Source of the DNA: JAYFRL01 sp034925905
GTDB lineage: Bacteria > Bacillota > Clostridia > Lachnospirales > Anaerotignaceae
Length of the DNA stretch: 64,000 nt
Reading direction: 5' to 3'
NCBI GenBank assembly: GCA_034925905.1
Contig: JAYFRL010000010.1
Span: 1-64,000, forward strand
Position 1 is the first letter of the stretch; every line of letters begins with the position of its first letter. Below the pieces are notes generated by a model. The model saw only the letters and a list, made by a program, of their open reading frames with translations, was not told where the DNA came from and ran no database searches. Below are positions 1 to 9,581 of the stretch, one piece after another. The translations under genes and the position numbers were made by a program.

Positions 1-1080
1 TATTTTTCATCCGGAACAACGGGATTTCCCAAAGCCATACTTCACGCGCACAGAAGCCTTATGTTTGCATGCGAAGTGGAACAAAACCATCACGGGCAAA
101 CAAAGGACGATGTTTTCCTCTGCATTCCGCCTCTTTACCACACAGGCGCAAAAATGCATTGGTTCGGGAGCTTTTTGGTTGGAGCAAGGGGAGTTATCCT
201 TAAAGGCACTGACCCGGAGCTTATATTAAGAACAATATCAAACGAAGGATGCACAATAGTTTGGCTGCTTGTGCCATGGGCACAGGATATCTTAGATTCT
301 TTGGACAGGGGAGACATTAAGCTTTCAGACTATCATCTTTCCCAGCTTAGGCTTATGCATATAGGGGCACAGCCTGTTCCGCCGAGTCTTATAAAAAGAT
401 GGCTTAAGTATTTTCCTAAGCATCAATATGATACAAACTACGGCTTAAGCGAATCCATAGGCCCGGGATGCGTGCATCTCGGAGTTGGAAATATAAACAA
501 AGTAGGCTCTATCGGCAAAGCAGGATATGGCTGGCAGACAAGGATAGTCGATGACAACAAAAATGACGTTAAACCCGGAGAGGTGGGCGAGCTTGCCGTT
601 AAAGGCCCTGGTGTCATGAAATGCTATTATAATGATGAAAAAGCAACTAACGAGGTTTTAAAAGACGGTTGGCTGTTCACAGGCGATATGGCCCAGGAGG
701 ATAAGGATGGCTTTATATACCTTGTGGACAGGAAAAAGGATGTTATAATATCAGGCGGCGAAAATATTTATCCTGTTCAGGTGGAAGATTTTTTAAGGAC
801 AAACAATGCCGTGAAGGATGTTGCGGTTATAGGCTTGCCGGATAAGCGTTTGGGCGAGGTTGCCGCGGCTATAATAGAAGTTAAAAAAGGATTTGAATTA
901 ACGGAAGAGGAAGTGAATGATTTTTGCTATGAGCTTCCAAGATATAAAAGACCGCACAAGATAATATTTGCAGATGTGCCCAGGAATCCTACAGGCAAAA
1001 TAGAAAAGCCTAAGTTAAGGAAGACTTATTGCGGGGGAAGCCTTGTTGCAAGCCAAGTTAAAGACGATACCCAGGAATAA
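1..1080 (+). CDS. acyl-CoA ligase (AMP-forming), 5' end cut by window
   Basis: Class I adenylate-forming enzyme that activates a carboxylic acid as an acyl-adenylate and then forms the CoA thioester. The frame is open from base 1, so the N-terminal part lies outside the window; 359 residues are visible. The phosphate-binding loop SSGTTGFPK is at visible residues 3-11, YGLSES at about 147, GWLFTGD at about 223, the hinge DRKKD at about 243 and the catalytic lysine in PTGKI at about 333. The substrate cannot be read from sequence; crotonobetaine, bile-acid or aryl/alicyclic acid ligases are all possible. A hairpin follows the stop. Confidence 0.9.
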   Translation, partial: YFSSGTTGFPKAILHAHRSLMFACEVEQNHHGQTKDDVFLCIPPLYHTGAKMHWFGSFLVGARGVILKGTDPELILRTISNEGCTIVWLLVPWAQDILDSLDRGDIKLSDYHLSQLRLMHIGAQPVPPSLIKRWLKYFPKHQYDTNYGLSESIGPGCVHLGVGNINKVGSIGKAGYGWQTRIVDDNKNDVKPGEVGELAVKGPGVMKCYYNDEKATNEVLKDGWLFTGDMAQEDKDGFIYLVDRKKDVIISGGENIYPVQVEDFLRTNNAVKDVAVIGLPDKRLGEVAAAIIEVKKGFELTEEEVNDFCYELPRYKRPHKIIFADVPRNPTGKIEKPKLRKTYCGGSLVASQVKDDTQE

Positions 1081-1083
1081 ATA

Positions 1084-1111
1084 TTGACATATTTTAAAAT
1101 AACAGTAATAT
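1084..1111 (+). promoter_or_regulatory. candidate promoter for pepD
   Basis: TTGACA at 1084-1089 and TAATAT at 1106-1111 with 16 bp between. It lies just after the ligase stop and overlaps the start of the terminator-like hairpin, so its activity is uncertain. Confidence 0.35.
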
Positions 1112-1149
1112 TTAAGACAAGGCGTCTAGTTGCTTTGTCTTAAATTTTG
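1111..1149 (+). terminator. terminator of the CoA ligase unit
   Basis: A 13-bp stem (1111-1123 with 1132-1144, one G-T pair) with an 8-nt loop, followed by TTTT. Confidence 0.7.
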
Positions 1150-1211
1150 TATATTTTTAAATAATATACAAATATATTTACTATATACAGATAAAGAAAG
1201 AAGGATGTTAA

Positions 1212-2663
1212 ATGTCGTTAAACGGGCTTGAGCCTTCAAATGTTTTTCATTTTTTTGAGGAAATTTCAAATATACCAAGAGGCAGCGGAAACGAAAAAGA
1301 GATAAGTGATTATATAGTTAACTTTGCAAAAGACAGAGAGCTTAAATATATTCAGGATGAAGCGCATAATGTACTTATAGAAAAAGAAGCAACCGTGGGC
1401 TATGAAAATTCCGACGGCGTTATTCTTCAAGGTCATATCGATATGGTTTGCGAAAAAAATGCAGGTACGGAGCATGATTTTATAAAAGACCCTTTAAAGC
1501 TTAAAGCAGAAGGTGACTTTATCTTCGCCGAGGGCACAACATTAGGCGCGGACGACGGAATAGCGGTTGCGTATATGCTTGCCATATTAGACAGTGATAA
1601 TATAAGCCACCCACATATAGAATGTGTTTTTACGACAGACGAAGAAAGAGGTATGACCGGCGCCACGTATTTTAACGCTTCCGGGCTTAAGGGAAAATAT
1701 ATGATAAATTTTGACACCGAGGGCGAAGGGCATTTGCTTGTAGGCGGCTGCGGAGGGCTTAAGGCAACCATTTCTCTGCCTGTTCAAAGAACGGATGCAA
1801 AGCCTGGTTTAAAGCCGTATGAGCTTTTGATAAAAGGGCTTAAAGGCGGTCATTCCGGGGCGGATATAATATTCCAGAGGGCAAATTCAAACAAGCTTAT
1901 GGGGCGTGTTCTTAAGTCTATATGCGGGAAATTCTATATTGAATTGGCACATATTTCAGGCGGTATGGTTGACAATGCCATACCAAGGGAAGCAAAAGCC
2001 ATTGTTTTTGCTGAGGGGGACAAAATAAGGGAGATAAATTCCTGTATAGAAGAAATGAAAAAAATAATTGATAAGGAATATAAGTATTGCGAAGAAGGGA
2101 TAAACGTAAGTCTTTTGCCCTCCGAAGAAAAGAGCTTGAAAGTTTTTGACGGTGAAACATTAAAAAAAATAATCGCGCTTTTAATTTTAATACCCTCGGG
2201 CATAATAAGGATGGATTTTAATGTGGAAGAACTTGTTGAAACGTCAACGAATCTCGGCGTAGTTGAAACAAAAGAGGAAAGCGTTGACTTTATAAGCGCT
2301 TTAAGAAGCTCCCTTGAGTCCAAAAAATATGAAACGCTGGATATACTTTCAGAGGCTTCTAAGCTTGTAGATGCAAAACTTATTGTGAAAGGTGAATACC
2401 CTGGCTGGGAATACAATCCTGATTCAAAGCTTGTAAATCTTTTTTCGGATGTATATTTGGATATGTATGGCAAAAGACCTGAAATAAAAGCCGTTCATGC
2501 CGGAGTTGAATGCGGAATTTTCGCAGGGAAAAAGAGGGATTTGGACATAGTTGCAATAGGCCCCGATATTTTGGATATACATTCTCCAAAGGAAAGGATG
2601 AGTATTTCTTCTGCGGGACGGGTTTATGCCTACACACTTAAAATTTTGAGCCTTTTGAAATAG
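1212..2663 (+). CDS. pepD: Xaa-His dipeptidase (aminoacyl-histidine dipeptidase), M20 family
   Basis: Cytosolic zinc dipeptidase that splits Xaa-His and other dipeptides during peptide use. It has 483 residues, the usual length for PepD. Metal-ligand motifs are visible: GHID at 74-77, GADDG at 112-116 and the DEE triad at 143-145; a lid/dimerisation domain (about 190-390) sits between the two catalytic halves. The start ATG follows a GAAGGA ribosome site. Stand-alone gene, 33 nt before the next membrane protein gene. Confidence 0.93.
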   Translation: MSLNGLEPSNVFHFFEEISNIPRGSGNEKEISDYIVNFAKDRELKYIQDEAHNVLIEKEATVGYENSDGVILQGHIDMVCEKNAGTEHDFIKDPLKLKAEGDFIFAEGTTLGADDGIAVAYMLAILDSDNISHPHIECVFTTDEERGMTGATYFNASGLKGKYMINFDTEGEGHLLVGGCGGLKATISLPVQRTDAKPGLKPYELLIKGLKGGHSGADIIFQRANSNKLMGRVLKSICGKFYIELAHISGGMVDNAIPREAKAIVFAEGDKIREINSCIEEMKKIIDKEYKYCEEGINVSLLPSEEKSLKVFDGETLKKIIALLILIPSGIIRMDFNVEELVETSTNLGVVETKEESVDFISALRSSLESKKYETLDILSEASKLVDAKLIVKGEYPGWEYNPDSKLVNLFSDVYLDMYGKRPEIKAVHAGVECGIFAGKKRDLDIVAIGPDILDIHSPKERMSISSAGRVYAYTLKILSLLK

Positions 2664-2695
2664 CATCCACGCTTTAAGGGGTGTATATTTTCTAA

Positions 2696-3829
2696 ATGAA
2701 GCTGCCATGGGGAAAAGAATATCTTAAAATTGCTTTTCATGCGGTTGCTGCGGCGATTGTTTTTTATATTGCATATTTGCTTATTAAGAATTTCAGCTTT
2801 ATAGTTTCAAATGGTATTTTTGTTTTGGGCAGGATAGTGTATATTTTAAAGCCGCTGATTTTTGCCGTTTTAATAGCCTGCTTTTTAAGCTTGCCTGTTC
2901 AAAAGGCAGAAGAGCTTATAAACCGTCTTAAATTTAAAAGACCCGAAAAGGAGAGGCTCATTGCGGTTTCTTTTGTTTACGGGTTTCTTTTTATGCTTGT
3001 TTTAACAGCAGGCTTAGTTATATATAAGAAATTTGAAAACGCAGTGGATATAAGCGAAAGCTTAAATAACTGCATAGAAGAAATCAGCGATTTTATAGTA
3101 TTAATACAGGTTAAGCTTGCCGAAGCGGATATATTCCCAAGTATTGAAAGCGTGTTTGCATCTCTCTTAAACCATATATCCCTTTTTATAAGAAATCTTA
3201 CAAAAAGCATAATAGCGGCTTTGGCTCAGACAGGAGACACTGCTTTTTCAATGCTTATGGGTTTTATTCTTTCGTTTTATATCCTTTGCACAAAAGAAAA
3301 AATCATAGAGCGTATGAAGGACATGTCTGATACTATTTTTAGTCCAAAGACCTCTAAATTTATAAAAGGGCTGTTTTCCGATATAACAGGGGTGTTTTCC
3401 GGATATATAGGAGGTCAGCTTATGGACGCGTTTATAATGTCTGTGCTTATTTCCGTAGCTTTCAGTATTATAGGTATAAAATATGCTGTTTTTATAGGAA
3501 TTGTTTCGGGTTTTTCAAACCTTGTGCCTTACGTGGGAGCCTTAGTGGCTTTTGCGCTTTCAATTTTGGCGGCTCTTTTAAGCGGAAGTTATGCAAAGGT
3601 TTTTTATGCCGCTATAGCTGTAATAGCGCTTCAGCAGATAGATTCATGGGTAATAATCCCTAGAGTTATGGGTAAAAGAGTTTTTCTTAATTCTGCCGTT
3701 ATAATTTTGCTTCTTTTAATCGGAGGAAGAGCCTTTGGCATATGGGGTATGGTTTTTGCTGTGCCTTTTGGGGCTCTTGTTAAGCTTAGATTTAAAAAAT
3801 ACAGTGATAAAAATGTGTTGAAAAAATAG
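2696..3829 (+). CDS. AI-2E family transporter (YtvI/UPF0118 type)
   Basis: Polytopic membrane protein of 377 residues with about eight hydrophobic segments: two at the N-terminus, a soluble stretch at about 75-165, then a run of helices. The C-terminal region with IIPRVMGK and GIWGMVFAVPFG is typical of the AI-2E exporter/UPF0118 family. The family name comes from one member linked to autoinducer-2 export; other members do different things, and Bacillus YtvI is sporulation-linked, so the substrate is open. No strong ribosome site directly before the ATG; a GGGG lies about 14 nt upstream. Confidence 0.85.
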   Translation: MKLPWGKEYLKIAFHAVAAAIVFYIAYLLIKNFSFIVSNGIFVLGRIVYILKPLIFAVLIACFLSLPVQKAEELINRLKFKRPEKERLIAVSFVYGFLFMLVLTAGLVIYKKFENAVDISESLNNCIEEISDFIVLIQVKLAEADIFPSIESVFASLLNHISLFIRNLTKSIIAALAQTGDTAFSMLMGFILSFYILCTKEKIIERMKDMSDTIFSPKTSKFIKGLFSDITGVFSGYIGGQLMDAFIMSVLISVAFSIIGIKYAVFIGIVSGFSNLVPYVGALVAFALSILAALLSGSYAKVFYAAIAVIALQQIDSWVIIPRVMGKRVFLNSAVIILLLLIGGRAFGIWGMVFAVPFGALVKLRFKKYSDKNVLKK

Positions 3830-3865
3830 CGGAAAACCCCAGGAATATTATGTATTTTTTGTGTA

Positions 3866-3894
3866 TTTACAAAATATTGTGCCGGGAATATAAT
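3866..3894 (+). promoter_or_regulatory. promoter of the deacetylase gene
   Basis: TTTACA at 3866-3871, 17-bp spacer, TATAAT at 3889-3894, 48 bp before the ATG. Close to sigma-A consensus. Confidence 0.65.
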
Positions 3895-3941
3895 TATAAT
3901 CAGGATATGTAAATTTTTCAATATAGACTAGGAGGTATGGG

Positions 3942-4940
3942 ATGAAAAATAAATCAATATATATTTTCATATTATGCCTTCTTCTTTTGATATCTCCGGC
4001 TGCTCTTGCTTTTGGGAATAATAGTAGGGCATACACTAAAAGCGAGAAAGTTGTTTATGCGGATTTTTTTGAAAATATATGGAACCGGCTTTTTTATGGA
4101 TTAAACAAAAATGCGGGAGGCAAGCCCCAAAAAACTTCGGAAACCGACGAGACTGGGAAAAACAAAGGGGAGGGAAAAGAAAACGTATTCCTTTCTGTTT
4201 CTGAAACGGGTTTTTTAGAAAGATGCGATGTTTTTCAAACGGCTTTTCCAATCAGCCCTGCCGAAGAAAATATTGTACCCGATGAGGAAGAAAAGGTATA
4301 TCTTGATGATTTGTATGATAAAAGGGCATATTTAACATTTGATGATGGCGTGAGTGCAAACACAGAAAAAATACTTGATGTTTTAAAAGAATACAACATT
4401 AAAGCATCCTTCTTTTTGACTGGAGACAAATATCCCGAAATAGTTAAAAGGATAGCTGATGAAGGACATTCAATAGGCAACCATACATATACCCATAATT
4501 ATTCCATCATATATAAAAACGTGGAGGCTTTTTGGGAAGATTATGACAAAGAAGAAGAATTTATAATCAACACAACGGGTCAGGCCTCCGTTGCGCTAAG
4601 GTTTCCCGGAGGCTCAAACAATTCCATAAGCAAAAGATATAACGATGAAAACATAATGTATAAAATTACGGAACAGGCAAAAGAAAAGGAAATTATGTAT
4701 ATAGACTGGAATGTTTCGGCAGGCGATGCAAGCTCGACACTTACAACTAAAGACAGCATAGTTTTATCTGTTTTAAAAGGCGCGTCAGGTAAAAAGGATG
4801 TCGTAGTGCTTATGCACCAGATTGCGAATAAAACCACTACTCCTGAGGCTCTTCCTGAGATAATAGAAGGACTTAAAGAAATGGGCTTTGAGATTTTGCC
4901 TTTAACGGAAAGATCGTTTTGCCCGAGGTTTATAAAGTAA
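3942..4940 (+). CDS. secreted polysaccharide deacetylase (NodB domain)
   Basis: Metal-dependent deacetylase expected to remove acetyl groups from cell-wall or other extracellular amino sugars. It has 332 residues: signal peptide at about 1-24 (hydrophobic core after MKNKS), a charged linker rich in K, E, G and T (55-120), then a NodB domain. Visible motifs are TFDDG at 132-136, the metal-binding pair H181 and H185 in GNHTYTH, and RFPGG at 220-224. GGAGG precedes the ATG. Most like PdaA/PdaC-type peptidoglycan deacetylases; exact substrate unknown. Confidence 0.88.
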   Translation: MKNKSIYIFILCLLLLISPAALAFGNNSRAYTKSEKVVYADFFENIWNRLFYGLNKNAGGKPQKTSETDETGKNKGEGKENVFLSVSETGFLERCDVFQTAFPISPAEENIVPDEEEKVYLDDLYDKRAYLTFDDGVSANTEKILDVLKEYNIKASFFLTGDKYPEIVKRIADEGHSIGNHTYTHNYSIIYKNVEAFWEDYDKEEEFIINTTGQASVALRFPGGSNNSISKRYNDENIMYKITEQAKEKEIMYIDWNVSAGDASSTLTTKDSIVLSVLKGASGKKDVVVLMHQIANKTTTPEALPEIIEGLKEMGFEILPLTERSFCPRFIK

Positions 4941-4980
4941 AGATAATAAAAACCAGCATTTGGCAATAGTATTTTAAAAA

Positions 4981-5013
4981 CAGCGTGGCAGGAAATTGCC
5001 ACGCTGTTTTTTT
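4981..5013 (+). terminator. terminator
   Basis: Perfect 10-bp stem (4981-4990 with 4997-5006), 6-nt loop, then seven T. Confidence 0.92.
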
Positions 5014-5223
5014 CTGGGTGTCGGAACAGAACAAAAGCTATATGTGTGACGCGGATTGGCTTTTTGAAAGGAAAATGCCGGATACAGAAATAAAAAAGAC
5101 ATTGCAGACTTAATATACCGGTACAATTTAAAGGTTATCCAAAATAAACGTAAAACCTGTTATAAAAAACCTTTTTTTAGCAATAATAATTTCAGCAATA
5201 TTAAATATAAAGGAGGCAATAGA

Positions 5224-7218
5224 ATGAGCAAACTGTTTGAACCGATAAAAATCGGGGAAGTGGAGATTAAAAACAGAATTGCCATGGTTCCCATGGCAAA
5301 CCTTGGCCATGTAACACCAGAAGGTTCATTTACTAAAAGAGCCATAGACTATTATATTGAAAGAGCAAAAGGAGGAACAGGTCTTATTATAACAGGTGCT
5401 GTAAAAGTGGAAAACGAAATCGAAAAGCTAAAAATGCCAAGTTTTCCGTGTATAACAACGAACCCTGTTCAATTTATTGAAACGGCATCCGAGCTTACGG
5501 AACATGTACACGCATATGGAGCTAAAATATTTATACAAGTGACATTGGGTTTAGGAAGAAGCGGTTCACCGGCATTTTTGGACTGTGAGCCGGTTGCTCC
5601 TTCTGTGATACCAAACTACTGGGACCCTTCTGTAAATTGCCGTGAGCTTACAACTGAAGAAATTGGGAAAATGGTAAAGCGGTTCGGAGAAGCAGCCCAT
5701 ATAGCCGTTGCTGCAGGCTTTGACGGAATGGAAATCCATGCTGTGCATGAGGGCTACCTTTTAGACCAATTTGCAATTGCCATGTTCAACAAAAGAACGG
5801 ACAAGTATGGCGGAGACCTGAGAGGAAGGATGACGCTGCCTGTTGAAATTCTAAAAGAAATAAAAAATAAGGCAGGAGAAAAATTCCCTGTAGTTATGAG
5901 ATACAGTGTAAAAAGCTATATTAAAGACTGGTGTCAGGGCGGCTTGCCAGGTGAGGATTTCAAGGAAATGGGCAGGGATTTAGAGGAAGGGCTTGAGGCC
6001 GCAAAAATATTGGAAGAGGCCGGATACGACGCTTTTAACGCCGACGCCGGAACCTATGACGCATGGTATTGGGCTCATCCTCCTCTTTATCAAGAACACG
6101 GATGTTACCTTCCGTTGAGTGAAAAATTAAAACAGGCTGTGAAGATTCCTTTGATTGTTGCAGGAAGGATGGATATACCCGAGCTTGCAAATAAAGCCCT
6201 TGAAGAAGGAAAGCTTGACATTGTAGGTATCGGCAGGGGCTTGTTAACCGACCCATATTGGCCGAAAAAAGTATTGGAAGGTGAAATTGAGAGCATAAGG
6301 CCGTGTATTGGCTGCCATACAGGATGCATGGGCAGAATGTTTGAAGCAAAACCCGAATGTTGTACGGTTAATCCAGCCGTGTGCCGAGAAAAGGAATATG
6401 AAATAGCACCGGCAACCATCAAAAAGAAGGTTATGATAATCGGCGGCGGAATTGCGGGTATGGAAGCAGCAAGAGTATGCTCTTTGCGCGGACATGACGT
6501 TGTTATATATGAAAAAACGGACAGGCTGGGCGGGCATTTAAACGAAGGCTCAACACCCGATTTCAAAAAAGATGATAAAAGGCTTCTTGATTGGTATAAA
6601 CATGAACTTCAAAAACAGAATATTAAAATAAATATGTCGACCCAAGCCGATGCCAATTTGGTGGATAAGGAAAAACCGGATGCCGTTATCGTGTCTACAG
6701 GATCCAACCCAGCGAAAATAAACTTTAACGGAGATGATAAAAAGAGTGTGGCATATGCTGCGGAGATACTTGAAGGTATAAAAAAACCGGGCAAGGATGT
6801 TTTGGTTATCGGCGGAGGACTTGTCGGATGTGAAACAGCGCTTTATTTAGCCAAACAAGGCAGCAATGTTACTATAGTTGAGGCTAAGGATGGTCTTATG
6901 ACAACAGGAAGCCCCGTTCCGCACATGAATAAAACAATGTTAATTGACCTTTTGCGTTTTTATAACGTCAAAATAATTTTAAACGCATCGTTAATAGAGG
7001 TTACCGATACGGAAGCCGTAATTTCAGAAGGACCAACAAATAGGAGGATAATTAAAGCGGATACGGTTGTTTTATCTGTTGGCTACAAACCTGATGACAA
7101 TGTGTTCAGAAGCCTAAACGGAAAATTTAAGGAGCTCTATCATATTGGAGATTGCAGGCAAGTGGCGGATTTTAAAAACGCCATATGGGACGCATATGAT
7201 GTGGCCAGAATAATTTAA
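5224..7218 (+). CDS. NADH:flavin oxidoreductase / 2-enoate reductase family (FMN, FAD, 4Fe-4S)
   Basis: 664-residue flavoprotein of the old-yellow-enzyme/2-enoate-reductase family (relatives: clostridial 2-enoate reductase, BaiCD/BaiH, 2,4-dienoyl-CoA reductase, trimethylamine dehydrogenase). An N-terminal TIM barrel binds FMN (1-350); cysteines 361, 364, 368 and 380 fit the 4Fe-4S cluster; a C-terminal NAD/FAD module carries two dinucleotide folds, IIGGGIAGMEA at about 405 and VIGGGLVGCE at about 530. The expected reaction is NADH-dependent reduction of an activated C=C bond in the cytosol. AAGGAGG sits well before the ATG. It is monocistronic, so the substrate is not shown by context. Confidence 0.92.
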   Translation: MSKLFEPIKIGEVEIKNRIAMVPMANLGHVTPEGSFTKRAIDYYIERAKGGTGLIITGAVKVENEIEKLKMPSFPCITTNPVQFIETASELTEHVHAYGAKIFIQVTLGLGRSGSPAFLDCEPVAPSVIPNYWDPSVNCRELTTEEIGKMVKRFGEAAHIAVAAGFDGMEIHAVHEGYLLDQFAIAMFNKRTDKYGGDLRGRMTLPVEILKEIKNKAGEKFPVVMRYSVKSYIKDWCQGGLPGEDFKEMGRDLEEGLEAAKILEEAGYDAFNADAGTYDAWYWAHPPLYQEHGCYLPLSEKLKQAVKIPLIVAGRMDIPELANKALEEGKLDIVGIGRGLLTDPYWPKKVLEGEIESIRPCIGCHTGCMGRMFEAKPECCTVNPAVCREKEYEIAPATIKKKVMIIGGGIAGMEAARVCSLRGHDVVIYEKTDRLGGHLNEGSTPDFKKDDKRLLDWYKHELQKQNIKINMSTQADANLVDKEKPDAVIVSTGSNPAKINFNGDDKKSVAYAAEILEGIKKPGKDVLVIGGGLVGCETALYLAKQGSNVTIVEAKDGLMTTGSPVPHMNKTMLIDLLRFYNVKIILNASLIEVTDTEAVISEGPTNRRIIKADTVVLSVGYKPDDNVFRSLNGKFKELYHIGDCRQVADFKNAIWDAYDVARII

Positions 7219-7233
7219 GAGAATTTATCAATA

Positions 7234-7277
7234 AACAGGCAAAGCAGAGCGCCAAACGGCGCTCTGCTTTGCCTGTT
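7234..7277 (+). terminator. long perfect hairpin after the enoate reductase
   Basis: Perfect 20-bp inverted repeat (7234-7253 with 7258-7277) around the 4-nt loop AAAC. No T tract follows (CCCGG), so it may stabilise the 3' end or act with other signals instead of being a classic intrinsic terminator. Confidence 0.6.
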
Positions 7278-7544
7278 CCCGGAAATCATTCTTTTGCATT
7301 AGCATTTTGCATTGCATATTGGATTTTTATGATGTATGTTAAAAGATTTATATAAACCTCTGGTATTAAAAAGTCTTGGATTAGTGCATTGTTGAACCGT
7401 GGGAAAGCCGCGAATAAGGCTTTTTACGTAAATAGGTAAATATTCCCGATATAAGATCTTAAACATTAAATGGAATATTTCTCATGACCGTGGTATAATT
7501 AAACAGATTTGGAATTAAAGATAAAACAAGGAAGGACTGCCTAG
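7278..7544 (+). other. intergenic region with a small hairpin
   Basis: No coding sequence seen. AAAGCC (7404-7409) and GGCTTT (7418-7423) form a short hairpin running into TTTTT, which could end a short transcript. Then comes the AT-rich promoter region of the next gene. Confidence 0.35.
7491..7499 (+). promoter_or_regulatory. extended -10 promoter element
   Basis: TGGTATAAT (TGn plus a perfect -10 at 7494-7499), 46 bp before the start codon. The -35 position (7471-7476, TGGAAT) is weak. Confidence 0.5.
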
Positions 7545-9116
7545 ATGAAAAAAATCCTACTTATTTCACTTATACTATTGCTGCTTATTTCGAGCGTTCC
7601 TTTTTTAGGAAGTACGGCTGATGCCGTGTCAGGCTCAGATGTCAGGGCAGTTTGGATAGCCACGGTTTACAATTCGGATTTTCCTTCCGTTAAAAATAAT
7701 GTATCGGCTCAAAAAGAGGAATTTAAAGAAAACCTTAAGCTTTTAAAGGAAATGGGGGTAAATACCATTTTTGTTCAGGTAAGACCCAAAGCGGACGCCC
7801 TCTATGAATCGGATATAAATCCATGGTCTGATGTTTTAACAGGTGTCCAGGGTAAAGACCCGGGATATGATCCGCTTAGCTTTATGATAGAAGAGGCACA
7901 CAGCCTTGGTATTTCCATACACGCATGGTTAAATCCATACAGGGTTACCACATCGGGAACGGATATTAGCGTTCTAAGCCCTGAAAATATGGCGTATAAG
8001 CACCCTGAATGGACTATAGCATATGGGGACAAGCTTTATTTTAACCCTGATCTTAATGAAGTTAAAGAATATATAAGAGACACCGTTAAAGAAATCGTTG
8101 ACAATTATGATGTGGACGGGATACATTTTGATGATTATTTTTATCCTTCCGATTATCCTTTACCTACGGGGGAAACAAGAGACGGAGCAACTGCAAGTTC
8201 AAGACGAGGCAACATAACCGATATGGTTAAAATGGTTTCGGATGTTGTTAAAGCAGCGGGCAAGGAGTTTGGGATAAGCCCGACAGGCGTGCTTAAAAAC
8301 GAATACACCGGTAAATATGGAAGCATTATAAATGGAAGGGAAACATATTATCAGGACTATGCGGACGTTGAAACATGGGTTGAAAATGGGTATGTGGATT
8401 ATATTGCCCCACAGGTTTATTGGGAAATAGGCAATGCAAATGCGGATTATTCAACAATGATAAAATATTGGAGCGATATAGTAAAAGGTTCCTCTGTTAA
8501 GCTTTACATAGGCGAAGGAATATATAAGGAAGCTGTTTCCTCAGAGATAAACACTCATTTTAAGCTTTGCGCTTCTATCAGCAACATAAGCGGAAATGTT
8601 TTTTATAGTCTTAAAACAATAAAGGCAAACTTAAAAGGCGTTAAGGATTCTATAAAGGCATATTATGCGTCTAAGGATAAAAACACTGAAACCAAGGTTG
8701 AACAAAAAACTGCTCTTTATTCAAAGTCGCCCGTATATGTTGACGAAAAGCTCATAAGCTTTGAAGCTTATAACATAGATGGCTATAATTATTTTAAACT
8801 CAGAGATGTGGCAATGAGCCTTTCCGGCAGCCAAAATACTTTTGACACAATATGGAACGAAGCAGATCAGGCAATAACCCTTAAATTTGGAAGCAGTTAT
8901 ACGTCATATGGCGGCGAGCTTGAAATGGGCAACGGAGAAAACAAATTAGCCCAAACTTCAACAGCGAAGCTTATTGCAAACGGAGAAACAAAAACACCTT
9001 CGGCTTATAATATAAACGGGAACAACTATTTTAAGCTTAGAGATTTGGGGGATATCGTAGGCTTTGGAGTTGACTATGACAGTAGCCTTAACGCAGTTTA
9101 TATAACAACAAAATAA
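7545..9116 (+). CDS. secreted GH10-like glycoside hydrolase (GHL10/DUF187) with stalk repeats
   Basis: 523 residues. Signal peptide at about 1-27, then a GHL10 (YngK/DUF187) barrel beginning VRAVWIATVYNSDFPS and containing VNTIFVQVRPKADALYES and IHFDDYFYP, family hallmarks. The C-terminal 130 residues hold two copies of a YNI(D/N)G-NYFKLRD module like the copper-amine-oxidase N-terminal/stalk domain, which is probably a wall-associated spacer. The protein should act outside the cell on wall or dietary glycans; family substrates are poorly defined. AAGGAAGG precedes the ATG. Confidence 0.87.
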   Translation: MKKILLISLILLLLISSVPFLGSTADAVSGSDVRAVWIATVYNSDFPSVKNNVSAQKEEFKENLKLLKEMGVNTIFVQVRPKADALYESDINPWSDVLTGVQGKDPGYDPLSFMIEEAHSLGISIHAWLNPYRVTTSGTDISVLSPENMAYKHPEWTIAYGDKLYFNPDLNEVKEYIRDTVKEIVDNYDVDGIHFDDYFYPSDYPLPTGETRDGATASSRRGNITDMVKMVSDVVKAAGKEFGISPTGVLKNEYTGKYGSIINGRETYYQDYADVETWVENGYVDYIAPQVYWEIGNANADYSTMIKYWSDIVKGSSVKLYIGEGIYKEAVSSEINTHFKLCASISNISGNVFYSLKTIKANLKGVKDSIKAYYASKDKNTETKVEQKTALYSKSPVYVDEKLISFEAYNIDGYNYFKLRDVAMSLSGSQNTFDTIWNEADQAITLKFGSSYTSYGGELEMGNGENKLAQTSTAKLIANGETKTPSAYNINGNNYFKLRDLGDIVGFGVDYDSSLNAVYITTK

Positions 9117-9133
9117 ATGTTTGAACAAATAAA

Positions 9134-9160
9134 AAAGCCGCTCTTAGAAAGGGTGGCTTT
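9134..9160. terminator. bidirectional terminator between convergent genes
   Basis: About 10-bp stem (9134-9143 with 9151-9160, two G-T pairs) with A-rich and T-rich flanks that serve both strands. Confidence 0.65.
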
Positions 9161-9167
9161 GATGTTT

Positions 9168-9554
9168 TTAGCAGAATCCTTGGGTTAACGGATTAACGTC
9201 GCCTTCTTTTGGCACGATGCAAAGAAGGGTTAAAGGTTCTGTTTCGGATGTATTCCAGAAGTTATGAGGAACGTCTTCAGGAACATGAGCATATGTTCCA
9301 TTGCTGTAATCATAAACTTCGTCTCCGATTTTGAATTTTCCTTCTCCGCCTATGCAAACAGACCAATGACACCACGGATGAGAATGGGTTGCCGAACCGG
9401 CTCCCGGTGCTAATGTGAAGCATCTCATTACATATTCATCCCAAAACTGATCTGGACCATATACTATTCTTTTCTCGGAATTTTCAATGAAATGTCCGCC
9501 TGTAACAATAGGTAAATCCATAATTTTGCCTGCTAATTTTTTAACCTCTGCCAT
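9168..9554 (-). CDS. cupin domain protein
   Basis: 128-residue single-domain cupin. The first motif has HSHPWCHWSVCIGGEG and the second has HVPEDVPHNFWN, giving the histidines for a bound metal. Small cupins of this kind may be sensors, isomerases or dioxygenases; the reaction is not readable. It lies 27 nt downstream of the OsmC-like gene in the same direction and GGGGGAAA precedes the ATG, so the two are probably one operon. Confidence 0.8.
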   Translation of the reverse strand: MAEVKKLAGKIMDLPIVTGGHFIENSEKRIVYGPDQFWDEYVMRCFTLAPGAGSATHSHPWCHWSVCIGGEGKFKIGDEVYDYSNGTYAHVPEDVPHNFWNTSETEPLTLLCIVPKEGDVNPLTQGFC

Positions 9555-9581
9555 TTTTATTTCCCCCTTAATAGTTTGATT

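Noticed and set aside
1..7218. A bile-acid (bai-like) operon, because a CoA ligase and a BaiCD-type enoate reductase occur close together.
   Set aside because: Three unrelated genes, terminators and separate promoters lie between them and no other bai-type gene is present.
9271..9295. An inverted repeat resembling a LexA/DinR site.
   Set aside because: It lies inside the cupin coding sequence and does not match the Bacillus-type consensus spacing.
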